Below, one piece after another: positions 17,871 through 25,908 of a DNA stretch of 64,000 bases. The stretch is from positions 1 to 64,000 of the forward strand of contig CALVAQ010000005.1 in NCBI GenBank assembly GCA_944325595.1, given 5' to 3'. The notes below the pieces were generated by a model. It ran no database searches. It was not told the origin of the DNA and saw only the letters and a program-made list of their open reading frames with translations. Source of the DNA: Candidatus Gastranaerophilales bacterium. GTDB lineage: Bacteria; Cyanobacteriota; Vampirovibrionia; Gastranaerophilales; Gastranaerophilaceae. The stretch's first letter is position 1, and every line of letters begins with the position of its first letter. The translations under genes were made by a program, and so were the position numbers.

Positions 17871-18816
17871 CAAATATTTCCTTTGCTTTTTCAAGTATTT
17901 TTGCTGCACCGATTTTGTGAGAGAATTTTTCTGCTGTTATATTTCGCAGATTTTTGGATATGTTCTTTCTCTCTGTCTCATTTCGGATATAAAATTCAAC
18001 TTTTTTCACCATATCATCAAAATTTTTGTAATATATATAATCATCTTTGAAATATTCAACACCCTCAGACCTGTAATCATTTAATATAAAAGTTTCACAG
18101 GCAAAAGCCTGAAATGTTCTGTAATTCAGAGAAGAAACACCCTGTTCGTTAAAGTTGATGACCATTTTTGTGCTGTTCAAAACTTTTGCCATTTCTTCTT
18201 CTGTATCCACAAAATACTGATATGCCTTTTTTAGCAGCGGTTTTTCCAGCTCAGAAATCCTGCTCATTGCATCCAGATAATGCTTTTCAAAAGCAAACCA
18301 TCCGAACTTTAGCTCAGGCATCGATTTTATGAGATTCAAAAACGTTTTCAGTCTATAATCAGTGTCCAGTCTGCCGGTAAAAATTACATCAAAAATTTTT
18401 TCGGAGTTTGTGTTTTTGTACAAATCAGTGTTTACAAAATGCGGAAGATAAAACAGATTCTTTATGTCGTTGTTTGCTTTTGACAATTCTTTGTCCCAAT
18501 AGAAAGTCAAAGAACTGCTTTTTTTTAAGTAATCGTAGTATTTTTTCCAGTCTTTTCCTGCATGAATATCATCTATAACATCAGAAAAGTAGTTTATACA
18601 GGGCAAATCAATATTGTTTTTCAAACAAAATTCTATTGCTCCGTAGTCGTAACCGAGAACAAATGCATAATCATCAAAAAACAGTTTGTTCGAATTTTCT
18701 TTTAATGTGTCAAAAATATCTGTTTTGACACAGTTGGTTTCAAATCCGTCTTTTATGCTTGATGTTGTGAGCCTGCCTCCGATGCTTTGCGGTAGAATTG
18801 TCAGAACTTTCTGCAT
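17863..18816 (-). CDS. CgeB-like glycosyltransferase (first of a tandem pair)
   Basis: This 317-residue paralogue of the next gene shares its layout: an FVLGYDYGAIEF strand, INYFSDVIDDIHAGKDW, a central TGRLDTDYRL segment, and SLNYRTFQAFACETFILNDYRSEG near residue 230. The last matches the donor-binding region VFEVLASGGFLLTD of its neighbour. AAAGG stands 8 nt before the ATG. It is the first gene of a two-gene operon; repeat-rich non-coding DNA lies upstream. Substrate is unknown. Both proteins appear cytosolic and probably modify a cell-surface polysaccharide or glycoprotein. The similarity between the two suggests tandem duplication and divergence. Confidence 0.82.
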   Translation of the reverse strand: MQKVLTILPQSIGGRLTTSSIKDGFETNCVKTDIFDTLKENSNKLFFDDYAFVLGYDYGAIEFCLKNNIDLPCINYFSDVIDDIHAGKDWKKYYDYLKKSSSLTFYWDKELSKANNDIKNLFYLPHFVNTDLYKNTNSEKIFDVIFTGRLDTDYRLKTFLNLIKSMPELKFGWFAFEKHYLDAMSRISELEKPLLKKAYQYFVDTEEEMAKVLNSTKMVINFNEQGVSSLNYRTFQAFACETFILNDYRSEGVEYFKDDYIYYKNFDDMVKKVEFYIRNETERKNISKNLRNITAEKFSHKIGAAKILEKAKEIFDV

Positions 18817-18971
18817 TAAAAAACCTTTCTTTATTTAATATTATCACATTTATGAATTTGTCAGTTTTGTTTTACAAATTTCCGTAATTTCTATGCAGCA
18901 CGAAGAAACTTCGTTTCTCTCTTAGCTTGCCTCTATCAAAATGATATTTAATCATTTTGACAGCTTTGTAT

Positions 18972-18991
18972 GTCGGATTTACTAATCCGAC
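18972..18991. repeat. 20-bp hairpin repeat, copy 1 (inverted orientation)
   Basis: GTCGGATTTACTAATCCGAC has 8-bp arms and a 4-nt loop. It is the exact reverse complement of the hairpin at 19144-19163 and 19789-19808. Confidence 0.8.
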
Positions 18992-19130
18992 AAAATTTTA
19001 CTCCCGCAGGAGAGGGAGAATTGTTTGGCAAAACTGTCATTCTGAAGCATTTTGAAGGCTTTGCTGCGAGGATATAGCTGTGTTCAGAATCTTGCCAATC
19101 TGATATACCACCACTTATCCTGTAAGATCT

Positions 19131-19205
19131 TGAACTGGTTTCAGTCGGATTAGTAAATCCGACATGCGTTCTAAATAATTAAATGGGTTTCAGGTCAGAG
19201 CAATG
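19131..19205. repeat. 75-bp intergenic repeat, copy A
   Basis: It runs from TGAACTGGTTTCAGTC to CAGAGCAATG and contains the 20-bp hairpin at 19144-19163. It matches 19776-19850 with three mismatches in 75 positions by eye. Confidence 0.85.
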
Positions 19206-19272
19206 TTTAATTCATACAAGGGGTTATAGAGGGGCTCAGTTTAATAAATATCCGACCTTTGCAAAGTGAATT

Positions 19273-19405
19273 ACAGAATGTTTCACAAACAACTATAAGC
19301 GAGGTTTGTCTGAGGCACGGGGAATTATTTGAAACATTTCAATCTTTGTCCTTTAGCAATTTTTACGTGCCGAGTTGCCGAGCATGAGTTTGTACTACAT
19401 TCTGT
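19273..19405. repeat. 133-nt imperfect stem-loop
   Basis: The outer arms ACAGAATGT (19273-19281) and ACATTCTGT (19397-19405) are perfect inverted repeats. Just inside, ACAAAC (19285-19290) pairs with GTTTGT (19388-19393), and deeper GGCACG (19314-19319) pairs with CGTGCC (19366-19371). The nested pairing suggests a small mobile element or a structured RNA. Confidence 0.55.
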
Positions 19406-19440
19406 ATGAACGGAGCACTAGGTCGGGAGTTTCTTGGGCT

Positions 19441-19471
19441 CCACCCGTTCTTTACGGTAAAGAATGGGTGG
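19441..19471. repeat. 31-bp hairpin
   Basis: CCACCCGTTCTTTAC and TAAAGAATGGGTGG form a long stem around a very short loop, with one G-T pair. It is part of the repeat block and is not followed by a T run, so a terminator is unlikely. Confidence 0.6.
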
Positions 19472-19522
19472 AAGATAAAACAAAAATCTTTGTTTTTGAA
19501 ACCTAAATCTTTATTTTTACAC

Positions 19523-19569
19523 GATACTTTTTTCTCTTTGAATTGCGTGTGCAAAGAGAAAAAAGTATC
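19523..19569. repeat. 18-bp perfect inverted repeat
   Basis: GATACTTTTTTCTCTTTG (19523-19540) and CAAAGAGAAAAAAGTATC (19552-19569) are perfect inverted repeats with an 11-nt loop. Confidence 0.75.
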
Positions 19570-19775
19570 ACAAAAAAGAGAAACATACGCTATCAAAAGA
19601 GATTTTAAAATTCAGAAACAAAAATTTCCGTCCACTCACAAAATGATAAATTCGGTACGGTAAATTTTTATTCCTTCATTTAAAAATCTCTAACCAAAGC
19701 CACATCAGGGCTCCGCCCCGAACCCCTGTTGAAATTAATATAGCTTTGTTTCGAACGCCGTTATTATTGTCATTC

Positions 19776-19850
19776 TGAACTGGTTTCAGTCGGATTAGTA
19801 AATCCGACCTGTGTTCTAAATAATTAAATGGGTTTCAGGTCAGAGCCATG
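19776..19850. repeat. 75-bp intergenic repeat, copy B
   Basis: The second copy of the 19131-19205 repeat in the same orientation, with the 20-bp hairpin at 19789-19808. It ends 13 bp from the mazG stop codon, so it would be part of the mazG transcript's 3' end. Confidence 0.85.
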
Positions 19851-19862
19851 ATGTGATTTCGG

Positions 19863-20645
19863 TTAGTGTGTACTGTTTATATTAGTTTGCTTTTTTGCCT
19901 GTTTCCAGAGGTTGTCATACTCTTCAAACGAATATTCTTCAAGCGGCTTTGTGGCTAATTCTTCCATTTTACGAAAACGTTTCATAAACTTTTTGTTGGC
20001 TTTCAAAAGTGCTTGCTCCGCATCAATTTTGTTCCATCTTGCCAGATTTACGGCAGCAAAAAGCAAATCCCCCAGCTCTTCCTCTTCATTTGTTTTGTCG
20101 TTTTTGGAAACAGCTTCCTTAAACTCTTTTATTTCGGATTCAAAGCATTCCCAAAGAGATTCTTCGTTGGGCCATTCAAAACCTTTTTTTACGGCATTTT
20201 TGCTGATTTTTTGAGCACTCATCAATGCTGATTGTGCTTTCGATATTCCGTCCATAGCGGATTTTCTGTGTTTTTTCTCTTCAGCTTTCAATTTGTCCCA
20301 GTTGTCCAGAATTTCTTGTGTCCCGTTTACGTGAACATTCCCAAACACATGCGGATGTCTGTGAACAAGTTTGTCTGACAGACCTTTTGCCACGTCCTCT
20401 ATATCAAAAGCTTTTTCTTCTTTTGCAATTTGTGCATGTAACACTACCTGCAAAAGTACATCTCCGAGCTCTTCTTTGAGGTGCTTCATGTCGTTGTCTT
20501 CTATTGCATCTACAGCTTCATAGGCTTCTTCAAGCATATTTTTTTTAAGCGAGTAGTGAGTCTGTGCTCTATCCCATGCACAGCCGTTTTCTGACCGGAG
20601 TTTTTCTATTATTCCTATAAGTCTTTCCAACTGAGGGTAATTCAT
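19863..20645 (-). CDS. mazG: Nucleoside triphosphate pyrophosphohydrolase MazG
   Basis: This 260-residue protein has two MazG-fold repeats. The N-terminal copy has CAWDRAQTHYSLKKNMLEEA with the EExxE...ELGD metal-binding pattern (about 38-62) and the HRHPHVFG signature at about 93. The C-terminal copy repeats it in EELGDLLFAAVNLARW at about 195. MazG hydrolyses non-canonical and canonical NTPs to NMP and pyrophosphate, limiting mutagenic nucleotides and, in E. coli, ppGpp levels. Length and motifs match the full two-domain form. GGGAG lies 8 nt before the ATG. It is 17 bp downstream of hisG on the same strand, so they are probably co-transcribed. Confidence 0.94.
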   Translation of the reverse strand: MNYPQLERLIGIIEKLRSENGCAWDRAQTHYSLKKNMLEEAYEAVDAIEDNDMKHLKEELGDVLLQVVLHAQIAKEEKAFDIEDVAKGLSDKLVHRHPHVFGNVHVNGTQEILDNWDKLKAEEKKHRKSAMDGISKAQSALMSAQKISKNAVKKGFEWPNEESLWECFESEIKEFKEAVSKNDKTNEEEELGDLLFAAVNLARWNKIDAEQALLKANKKFMKRFRKMEELATKPLEEYSFEEYDNLWKQAKKQTNINSTH

Positions 20646-20662
20646 GTTTTCGGCTCCCTGTT

Positions 20663-21541
20663 TTATCGAACCATCTGATCAACAGTCATAATAAGTATGC
20701 CCTGTCCGCCAAGAGTTTTGAGTTTTTCTACGCTGTCAAAAACTTTGTCTGCATCGACAACAACGTGAATAACTACATTTTTGTCATCTCCCATCATCGG
20801 CATTACTGTAGGGGCAGTAAATCCGGGCAAAAATGTTCTGATTTCATCAAGTTTGTCTTTCGGCACATTTGCCATCAGATATTTCTTCTCTCTTGCTTCA
20901 AGAACTGACTTCAAAGCAACAAGAAGTGTGTGTATTTGTTTTTTAAGGTTTTCATCCAGCCCTTTTCTTGCTGCAACAACCGCACTCGAAGAAAGAATCT
21001 TGTCTATAACTTTGAGTTTATTTGATTTCAAGGTTGAGCCTGATGAGGTAATATCTACTACTACATCTGCCAGTCCGAGACGGGGTGTAATTTCTGTAGC
21101 ACCGGTTACTTCTATAATTTTTGGCTTTTTACCGGCTTTTTTGAGGAACTCCTCCGCAATATTTGGAAATGATGTGGCTACATTTATATGCTCCGGCAGG
21201 TCTTTTGTGCAGGTATACGGGTCTTCTTCTTTCACTGCAACGACCATATCACAGTTTCCAAAATCCAAATCCATCAGTTTTTCAACATCTGCTTTGAGTT
21301 CTGTTATTATATCAAAACCCGTGAAGCCGACATCGGCAACTTTTGCTTCCAAAAATCTCGGAATATCTGCAGTTCTGACAAAAATCAATCTGTGGCGGCC
21401 GTCTTTTGTTTCTACCTGCAGAGTTCTTTCGTCTTTTGAGGGGAAATTCAATCCGGCGCATCTTAATAGTTCATATATTTTTTCAGACATTCTGCCTTTG
21501 TTTGGAATAGCTATTTTTAAAGGCTCATTATTTTTTGTCAT
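20663..21541 (-). CDS. hisG: ATP phosphoribosyltransferase HisG, long form
   Basis: This 292-residue enzyme joins ATP and PRPP in the first step of histidine synthesis. The start IAIPNKGRMSEKIYELL, the GFTGFDII segment (about 74), and the PRPP-binding loop VVDITSSGSTLKSN (about 160) are the family motifs. Residues ~215-292 (GFTAPTVMPMMGD; IHVVVDADKVFDSVEKLKTL) form the ACT-like regulatory domain of the long form, so it should work without HisZ and be feedback-inhibited by histidine. AGGTAGG stands before the ATG. No other his genes lie nearby; mazG follows at 17 bp. Confidence 0.96.
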   Translation of the reverse strand: MTKNNEPLKIAIPNKGRMSEKIYELLRCAGLNFPSKDERTLQVETKDGRHRLIFVRTADIPRFLEAKVADVGFTGFDIITELKADVEKLMDLDFGNCDMVVAVKEEDPYTCTKDLPEHINVATSFPNIAEEFLKKAGKKPKIIEVTGATEITPRLGLADVVVDITSSGSTLKSNKLKVIDKILSSSAVVAARKGLDENLKKQIHTLLVALKSVLEAREKKYLMANVPKDKLDEIRTFLPGFTAPTVMPMMGDDKNVVIHVVVDADKVFDSVEKLKTLGGQGILIMTVDQMVR

Positions 21542-21632
21542 AAAACCTACCTGTATTTGTATTTAAAGTTTATTCAATAATAATCTTTTCTTGCCGCAAC
21601 TGCAAGTTATTATGCTTTATTTTTTGAAAAAT

Positions 21633-21665
21633 AAAAGGCGCAATGAAAAAATCATTGCGCCTTTT
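21633..21665 (-). terminator. Terminator of the INFKG-motif gene
   Basis: AAAAGGCGCAATGA (21633-21646) and TCATTGCGCCTTTT (21652-21665) form a perfect 14-bp stem with a 5-nt loop. On the minus strand it is followed by a T-rich tract, ending the transcript of the gene at 21681-22934. Confidence 0.85.
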
Positions 21666-21680
21666 GATATTAAAACAGAC

Positions 21681-22934
21681 TTAAAAAGCTGTCTGCATAG
21701 CATTTGGAAGCGGTCTGTTATATTTATCTGTCATTAGCATAAACGGTGAGTTGTATGTAACATGGTCATTGTCTACGGAAATAAGTTCTTTTGGCGTTTC
21801 TCCGTAATAATAACCGGGTTTTTTATGAGAGCAGTCAACATCTGAAAGGAAATAATTGTTGTAACCTACCGTATCGTTGTAACACATACCCAGTGCCTGA
21901 AAATCCGGCATGTAATAGTTAACTTCGTCAGGACCGGAACATCTCTGGTTTACCTGATTATGTTCTTGATACTTGTATATGCTGGTATTTTTTTCATGGT
22001 CATAATAGTAAAGAGGGGCTATATTTCTGCAATTGTTTAAAGTTAAGTATCCGTCTATCAAAGCGAGCGCACCGAGTGAAAAAGGTTCATTCAAACTTTT
22101 GCGCTCTTGCGGGGCAATTTTAAAAATGTATTTTTTATATGGAGTATAAACGCCAAACACGTTTTTGTCACTTCTGCCGTCCGTAAAATATTCAAAAGAA
22201 TATGTTCTATTATCAATATGCAGGTCAGGTATTGTTTGTGGTCTTTTAAAACCGCTCTGCATATAATTTTGCAAATAATTATATATTTTTTCAAATCTTC
22301 CGTTTGCAAAATCCTCCGGAAGATTTCCTATTTTTAGATTACGAGAGCCTGTGAGCTGTTCGTATTTGTTTATTAGCGCATCTTCTCTCCAGTCCGGACG
22401 AAATTTCAGCAGATATTCTATTGAATTTGCTTCATTATATTTTCTGTCCATGTATTTATTAAATGCCTTGTTGTACGGGGAATTTATATCATTAAAATAT
22501 ATAATAAGTGAATTGCAGTTAAGCAAGTTTTCCATTTTTATCAGATTGTTTTTTGCTTCTCTTGCCCGTCCGGCAATGTCATCAATAAGCCCGTAACTCA
22601 GATTTTCATCTGACAAAATATCTGTAAACAATGCATTAATCGCTTCTTTGTTGGCTTTTATTTTCAAGAAAGCATCAAGAGGTCTTGTTTTGTCGTGATT
22701 AACATACCAGGTATATTCATTTTTTAGTTCCGGCAATGTTTTTTGCTCATCAGGAAGTCCTTTAAAATTTATCCCTAATGCAGCCAGATTTGAGGAATAA
22801 ACCTTTTGTTTTAATGATTGATTTTGAATTTTATCAAAATCTGCAGAAATAGTATTTTTTGAGTTTGTCTGTTCTGCCGGAGTATTTTGATAATTGTTTG
22901 ATATAGCTTTTGCATTAATAGAAGAAATTTGCAT
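21681..22934 (-). CDS. Lineage-type protein with N-terminal INFKG motif, unknown function
   Basis: This 417-residue protein is not similar to a family I can name. It begins with a low-complexity Ser/Asn/Gln-rich tail (~50 residues, MQISSINAKAISNNYQ) leading to LGINFKGLPDEQ, a pattern I associate with proteins of gut Melainabacteria. The body contains FEYFTDGRSDKNVFGVYTP, then aromatic and Asn/Tyr-rich C-terminal segments (CYNDTVGYNNYFLSDVD and KPGYYYGETPKEL). The region around IFKIAPQERKSLNEPFSLGA has a vaguely kinase-like look (a Lys in a beta-strand), which is weak. No signal peptide. It has a ribosome binding site (AAAGGCGGTG) and its own terminator. Confidence 0.7.
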   Translation of the reverse strand: MQISSINAKAISNNYQNTPAEQTNSKNTISADFDKIQNQSLKQKVYSSNLAALGINFKGLPDEQKTLPELKNEYTWYVNHDKTRPLDAFLKIKANKEAINALFTDILSDENLSYGLIDDIAGRAREAKNNLIKMENLLNCNSLIIYFNDINSPYNKAFNKYMDRKYNEANSIEYLLKFRPDWREDALINKYEQLTGSRNLKIGNLPEDFANGRFEKIYNYLQNYMQSGFKRPQTIPDLHIDNRTYSFEYFTDGRSDKNVFGVYTPYKKYIFKIAPQERKSLNEPFSLGALALIDGYLTLNNCRNIAPLYYYDHEKNTSIYKYQEHNQVNQRCSGPDEVNYYMPDFQALGMCYNDTVGYNNYFLSDVDCSHKKPGYYYGETPKELISVDNDHVTYNSPFMLMTDKYNRPLPNAMQTAF

Positions 22935-23019
22935 TATTCACCGCCTTTTGTACAAATATTTATAAAACAGTAAACAATGCAAATTGTCTTTTTCTATCTA
23001 ATTTTTAACAAAACTTAAT

Positions 23020-24552
23020 TTATTTAATCAAGCTGTGCCCTGTCATTTCTTTAGGCTGTTCGATACCGAGAAGCTGAAGAATCGTCGGAGCAACATCACA
23101 GAGTGCACCGGTCTCTTTCAGTTCAGCGCTGCCGCCGTTGATGAGAATGAACGGAACGGGGTTTGTTGTATGTGCAGTAAACGGAGCATGAGTTTTTGCA
23201 TCCTCCATGTATTCTGCATTTCCGTGGTCTGCCGTCAAAAGCATAGTAACACCGTTTTTGATTGCTTTATCGGCAATTTTTCCGACACAGGTGTCTACAG
23301 TTTCAATTGCTTTTACTGCAGCATCAAACACACCGGTATGTCCTACCATATCAGGGTTTGCAAAGTTCACAAGAATAAATTGATATTCCGGATTATCCAG
23401 TGCGGACAGAACATTTTCGCATACAGCCGGAGCACTCATTTCAGGCTGCATGTCATATGTAGCAACTTTTGGAGAAGCAACAAGCGCTCTTGTTTCATAT
23501 TTTCCTTCTTTTTCTTCACCGCCGTTAAAGAAGAATGTAATGTGAGCATATTTTTCGGTTTCCGCAGTTCTGTACTGTTTGATTTTATGTTCATCCAGCA
23601 CATCGCCGAGAATATTTGTTAATTTTTCAGGAGGGAATGCTATCGGCAGCGGGAATGTTTCATCATACTGAGCAAAACATACATAGAAAAGATTTTTTCT
23701 GACTGCTTTTCTGTTGAAGCCGTCAAAGTTTTCAAAAGTCATTGCTCGTGTGATTTCTCTTGCCCTGTCGGGTCTGTAGTTGAAAAAGATAATAGCATCG
23801 TTGTCTTTTATACGAGAATCAGCATCTGCGTTTGTGATTGTCGGTTCAACAAATTCATCAGTAATATCTTTTTCATAAGAAGCTTTGATAGCTTCATCAG
23901 AGTTCGCAGCATGTTCCCCTTCACCCAGCAAAAGGGCGTTGTATGCTTTTTCAACCCTATCCCATCTGTTGTCTCTGTCCATTGCCCAGTATCTGCCGGA
24001 AATTGTGGCAATCTGAGGCAGGTTATATTTTTTCAATTCATCTTCAAGCTCTGCAAGGAAGTTGATTGCGCTTTTTGGAGGTGTGTCTCTGCCATCCAGA
24101 AAAGCGTGTACATACACTTTTTTCAATCCGTTTTCAGCAGCCATTTTTACAAGGGCTTTCAAATGGTTGAAAGAACTGTGTACGCCGCCGGTTGAAACAA
24201 GTCCGTACAAGTGAAGTGAAGAGTCATTCTTTTTTACATGTTCAATAGCTGCCTTCAGTGCAGCATTTTCAAAGAAAGAACCTTCTTTTATGTCTTTATT
24301 TATTCTTGTTAAGTCTTGATAAACAACTCTTCCTGCACCGAGATTAAGGTGACCTACTTCCGAATTGCCCATCTGTCCGTCAGGAAGACCGACGTATTCG
24401 CCTGAAGCGTTTATCTGAGTATATTTTTGTTCTGCTTTGAGTTTGTCAAAATTTGGTGTTTTTGCTGTTTTTACTGCATTTTTAGGGCTGTCGCTGCTGA
24501 TTCCCCAGCCGTCCATAATACACAGTAAAACTCTTTTGTTATTGTCTGTCAT
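23020..24552 (-). CDS. gpmI: 2,3-bisphosphoglycerate-independent phosphoglycerate mutase
   Basis: This 510-residue glycolytic enzyme interconverts 3- and 2-phosphoglycerate using two Mn ions. The alkaline-phosphatase fold is seen in LLCIMDGWG (metal Asp), the phospho-acceptor Ser in QMGNSEVGHLNLGAGR (about 60), HAFLDGRDTPPKS (about 127), and the C-terminal metal sites DMVGHTGVFDA and LTADHGNAEYM. All are conserved and the length is typical. The ATG at 24552 is preferred over an upstream TTG because AGGAG lies 8 nt before it. It is transcribed alone; a terminator of the SLH gene lies directly upstream. Confidence 0.96.
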   Translation of the reverse strand: MTDNNKRVLLCIMDGWGISSDSPKNAVKTAKTPNFDKLKAEQKYTQINASGEYVGLPDGQMGNSEVGHLNLGAGRVVYQDLTRINKDIKEGSFFENAALKAAIEHVKKNDSSLHLYGLVSTGGVHSSFNHLKALVKMAAENGLKKVYVHAFLDGRDTPPKSAINFLAELEDELKKYNLPQIATISGRYWAMDRDNRWDRVEKAYNALLLGEGEHAANSDEAIKASYEKDITDEFVEPTITNADADSRIKDNDAIIFFNYRPDRAREITRAMTFENFDGFNRKAVRKNLFYVCFAQYDETFPLPIAFPPEKLTNILGDVLDEHKIKQYRTAETEKYAHITFFFNGGEEKEGKYETRALVASPKVATYDMQPEMSAPAVCENVLSALDNPEYQFILVNFANPDMVGHTGVFDAAVKAIETVDTCVGKIADKAIKNGVTMLLTADHGNAEYMEDAKTHAPFTAHTTNPVPFILINGGSAELKETGALCDVAPTILQLLGIEQPKEMTGHSLIK

Positions 24553-24601
24553 AGTATGTCTCCTCAATTTTTATCTAACCTATGACAAAATTATATAATA
24601 A

Positions 24602-24634
24602 AAAAACAGGAGCTTTAATAAGTCTCCTGTTTTT
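24602..24634 (-). terminator. Terminator of the SLH-domain gene
   Basis: AAAAACAGGAG (24602-24612) and CTCCTGTTTTT (24624-24634) form an 11-bp stem with an 11-nt loop, followed on the minus strand by seven T. It separates the SLH gene from gpmI. Confidence 0.85.
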
Positions 24635-24659
24635 CTTTTGAGTTGAATTTCAAATACCG

Positions 24660-25814
24660 TTATTCAAGAATCATACCGTTTGTGAGGTCGATTCTGACAG
24701 GTTTGCTCAATTTGAGGTTGAGGATATCTCCTTCTTTTACAACAACTCTGTGACCTTTAAAGATTTTTAGATAAAGAGTTTTCCAGAAACCTTCAAGTCT
24801 GTTTCCGCCCATTGCATCACCGCAAAGAGCAGCAACTTGATTTCTGTCAGTTGTAATAGTTTGTGTCTGCATTTCTACAACACCGTTTCTGATAAAGAGT
24901 CTTCCGATTTTTACGTTGGAAATTTTACCGTTGAGAGCATCGTTTTCAACGAGCAGGAGGTATCTTTCTTTTGTAATAAGGTTTTTCGGTAATTTTGAAA
25001 GGAATTGTTCGCCGACTTTTGATTTTTGGCTTGTAATTTCTTTGTTCAATACCATAATCGGAATAACCGTTCCGGCAGGGATTGTCGCAATATATCCGTC
25101 AACGGTTGTATTTTGAATAACAATACCGTCAGCAAGTCTCGGGCTCATAGCATCTTTGAGCTTCTGGTTCGGGTTGAGTTTTGCCTGTTCCAGCATTTTT
25201 ACGAGGAATGCTGCAAGTTCTGCTCTTGTTGCAGGTCTTTCTGCATTGATATAATTTTCTTCACCCGGAGCTTTAACAACCATGCCGAGGATTTCTGCTT
25301 TACCGGCAGCGATAATAAGCCAATCAGGAATTTCTTTGTAATCCGAATAGCTGTTTTCAAGGATTTCTACAGCTTTTTGATTTGAAATAGTTTCTGTAGT
25401 CAATGCATTTACGGTTGTAGAGATAACGTGACCTCTTGAAACTGTACCGTACGGATCAAAGTGTCCGTCAGGATAACCTTTGAGAAGGTCAAACATAACA
25501 GCTCTTTGAACCATGCCATAGAACCAGTCTTTTTCTGAAACATCAGTAAATTTTACGGGACTGGCTATTTCAGCATTTTGCTGTTCAAAGGCTTTGACAA
25601 CCATTGTTGCAAACTCAGCTCTTGTAACCTGCTGGTCCGGACGATAGTTTCCGTCAGGATAGCCGACAACAACATTGAAGTCTGTCAAAATTTGAATTTG
25701 TTTGTAAGCCCAGTGATCTTCAGGCAAATCTTTATAGTCTTTAGCAAACGAAGTTAATGACGTAAAACCAAAAACTGCAAGAAGCACCAGAGCCTTTGCC
25801 AAAAATTGTTTCAT
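24660..25814 (-). CDS. Exported protein with three S-layer homology domains
   Basis: This 384-residue protein has a signal peptide (KALVLLAVFGFTSLTSFA, cleavage near residue 24) and three SLH repeats at about 27-80 (DLPEDHWAYKQIQIL, VVGYPDGNYRPDQQVTRAEF), 90-145 (FTDVSEKDWFYGM, KGYPDGHFDPYGTVSR) and 160-215 (ending NAERPATRAELAAFLVKML). SLH domains anchor proteins to wall polymers; in the cyanobacterial group they link peptidoglycan to the outer membrane. The remaining ~165 residues are beta-rich and include IPAGTVIPIMVLNKEITSQK, which resembles beta-strand modules of TrbI/VirB10-type proteins. No porin barrel is evident at this length. AAAGGAG precedes the ATG and a terminator follows. Confidence 0.88.
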   Translation of the reverse strand: MKQFLAKALVLLAVFGFTSLTSFAKDYKDLPEDHWAYKQIQILTDFNVVVGYPDGNYRPDQQVTRAEFATMVVKAFEQQNAEIASPVKFTDVSEKDWFYGMVQRAVMFDLLKGYPDGHFDPYGTVSRGHVISTTVNALTTETISNQKAVEILENSYSDYKEIPDWLIIAAGKAEILGMVVKAPGEENYINAERPATRAELAAFLVKMLEQAKLNPNQKLKDAMSPRLADGIVIQNTTVDGYIATIPAGTVIPIMVLNKEITSQKSKVGEQFLSKLPKNLITKERYLLLVENDALNGKISNVKIGRLFIRNGVVEMQTQTITTDRNQVAALCGDAMGGNRLEGFWKTLYLKIFKGHRVVVKEGDILNLKLSKPVRIDLTNGMILE

Positions 25815-25908
25815 AAAACTTCTCCTTTAAAATTATTAAACACATTCTCATTAATATATTGATGATAGCAGTAATTTATATATAACACAACAAAAATAAT
25901 TAAAAATG

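Larger units (their letters stand above)
18817..19862. other. 1-kb gene-free repeat-rich stretch
   Basis: No convincing gene lies in these 1046 bp. The stretch holds two copies of a 75-bp repeat, three copies of a 20-bp hairpin, a large imperfect stem-loop (19273-19405), a 31-bp hairpin (19441-19471) and an 18-bp perfect inverted repeat (19523-19569). 'TGTCATTCTGAA' also occurs twice (19035-19046, 19768-19779). Short frames that cross the hairpins look like translations of structured DNA, not proteins. The organisation suggests intergenic mobile repeats of the REP/MITE type. Confidence 0.7.

Noticed and set aside
19363..19663. Overlapping short frames on both strands in the repeat block
   Set aside because: They read through perfect inverted repeats, giving mirrored Phe/Lys-rich strings; no ribosome sites are present.
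20781..21566. 261-codon frame opposite hisG
   Set aside because: It lies fully antisense to an unambiguous hisG, has a Ser-rich composition typical of antisense frames and no ribosome site.
23035..23622. 195-codon frame opposite gpmI
   Set aside because: Antisense to a conserved enzyme with Cys/Phe-rich composition; no supporting signals.
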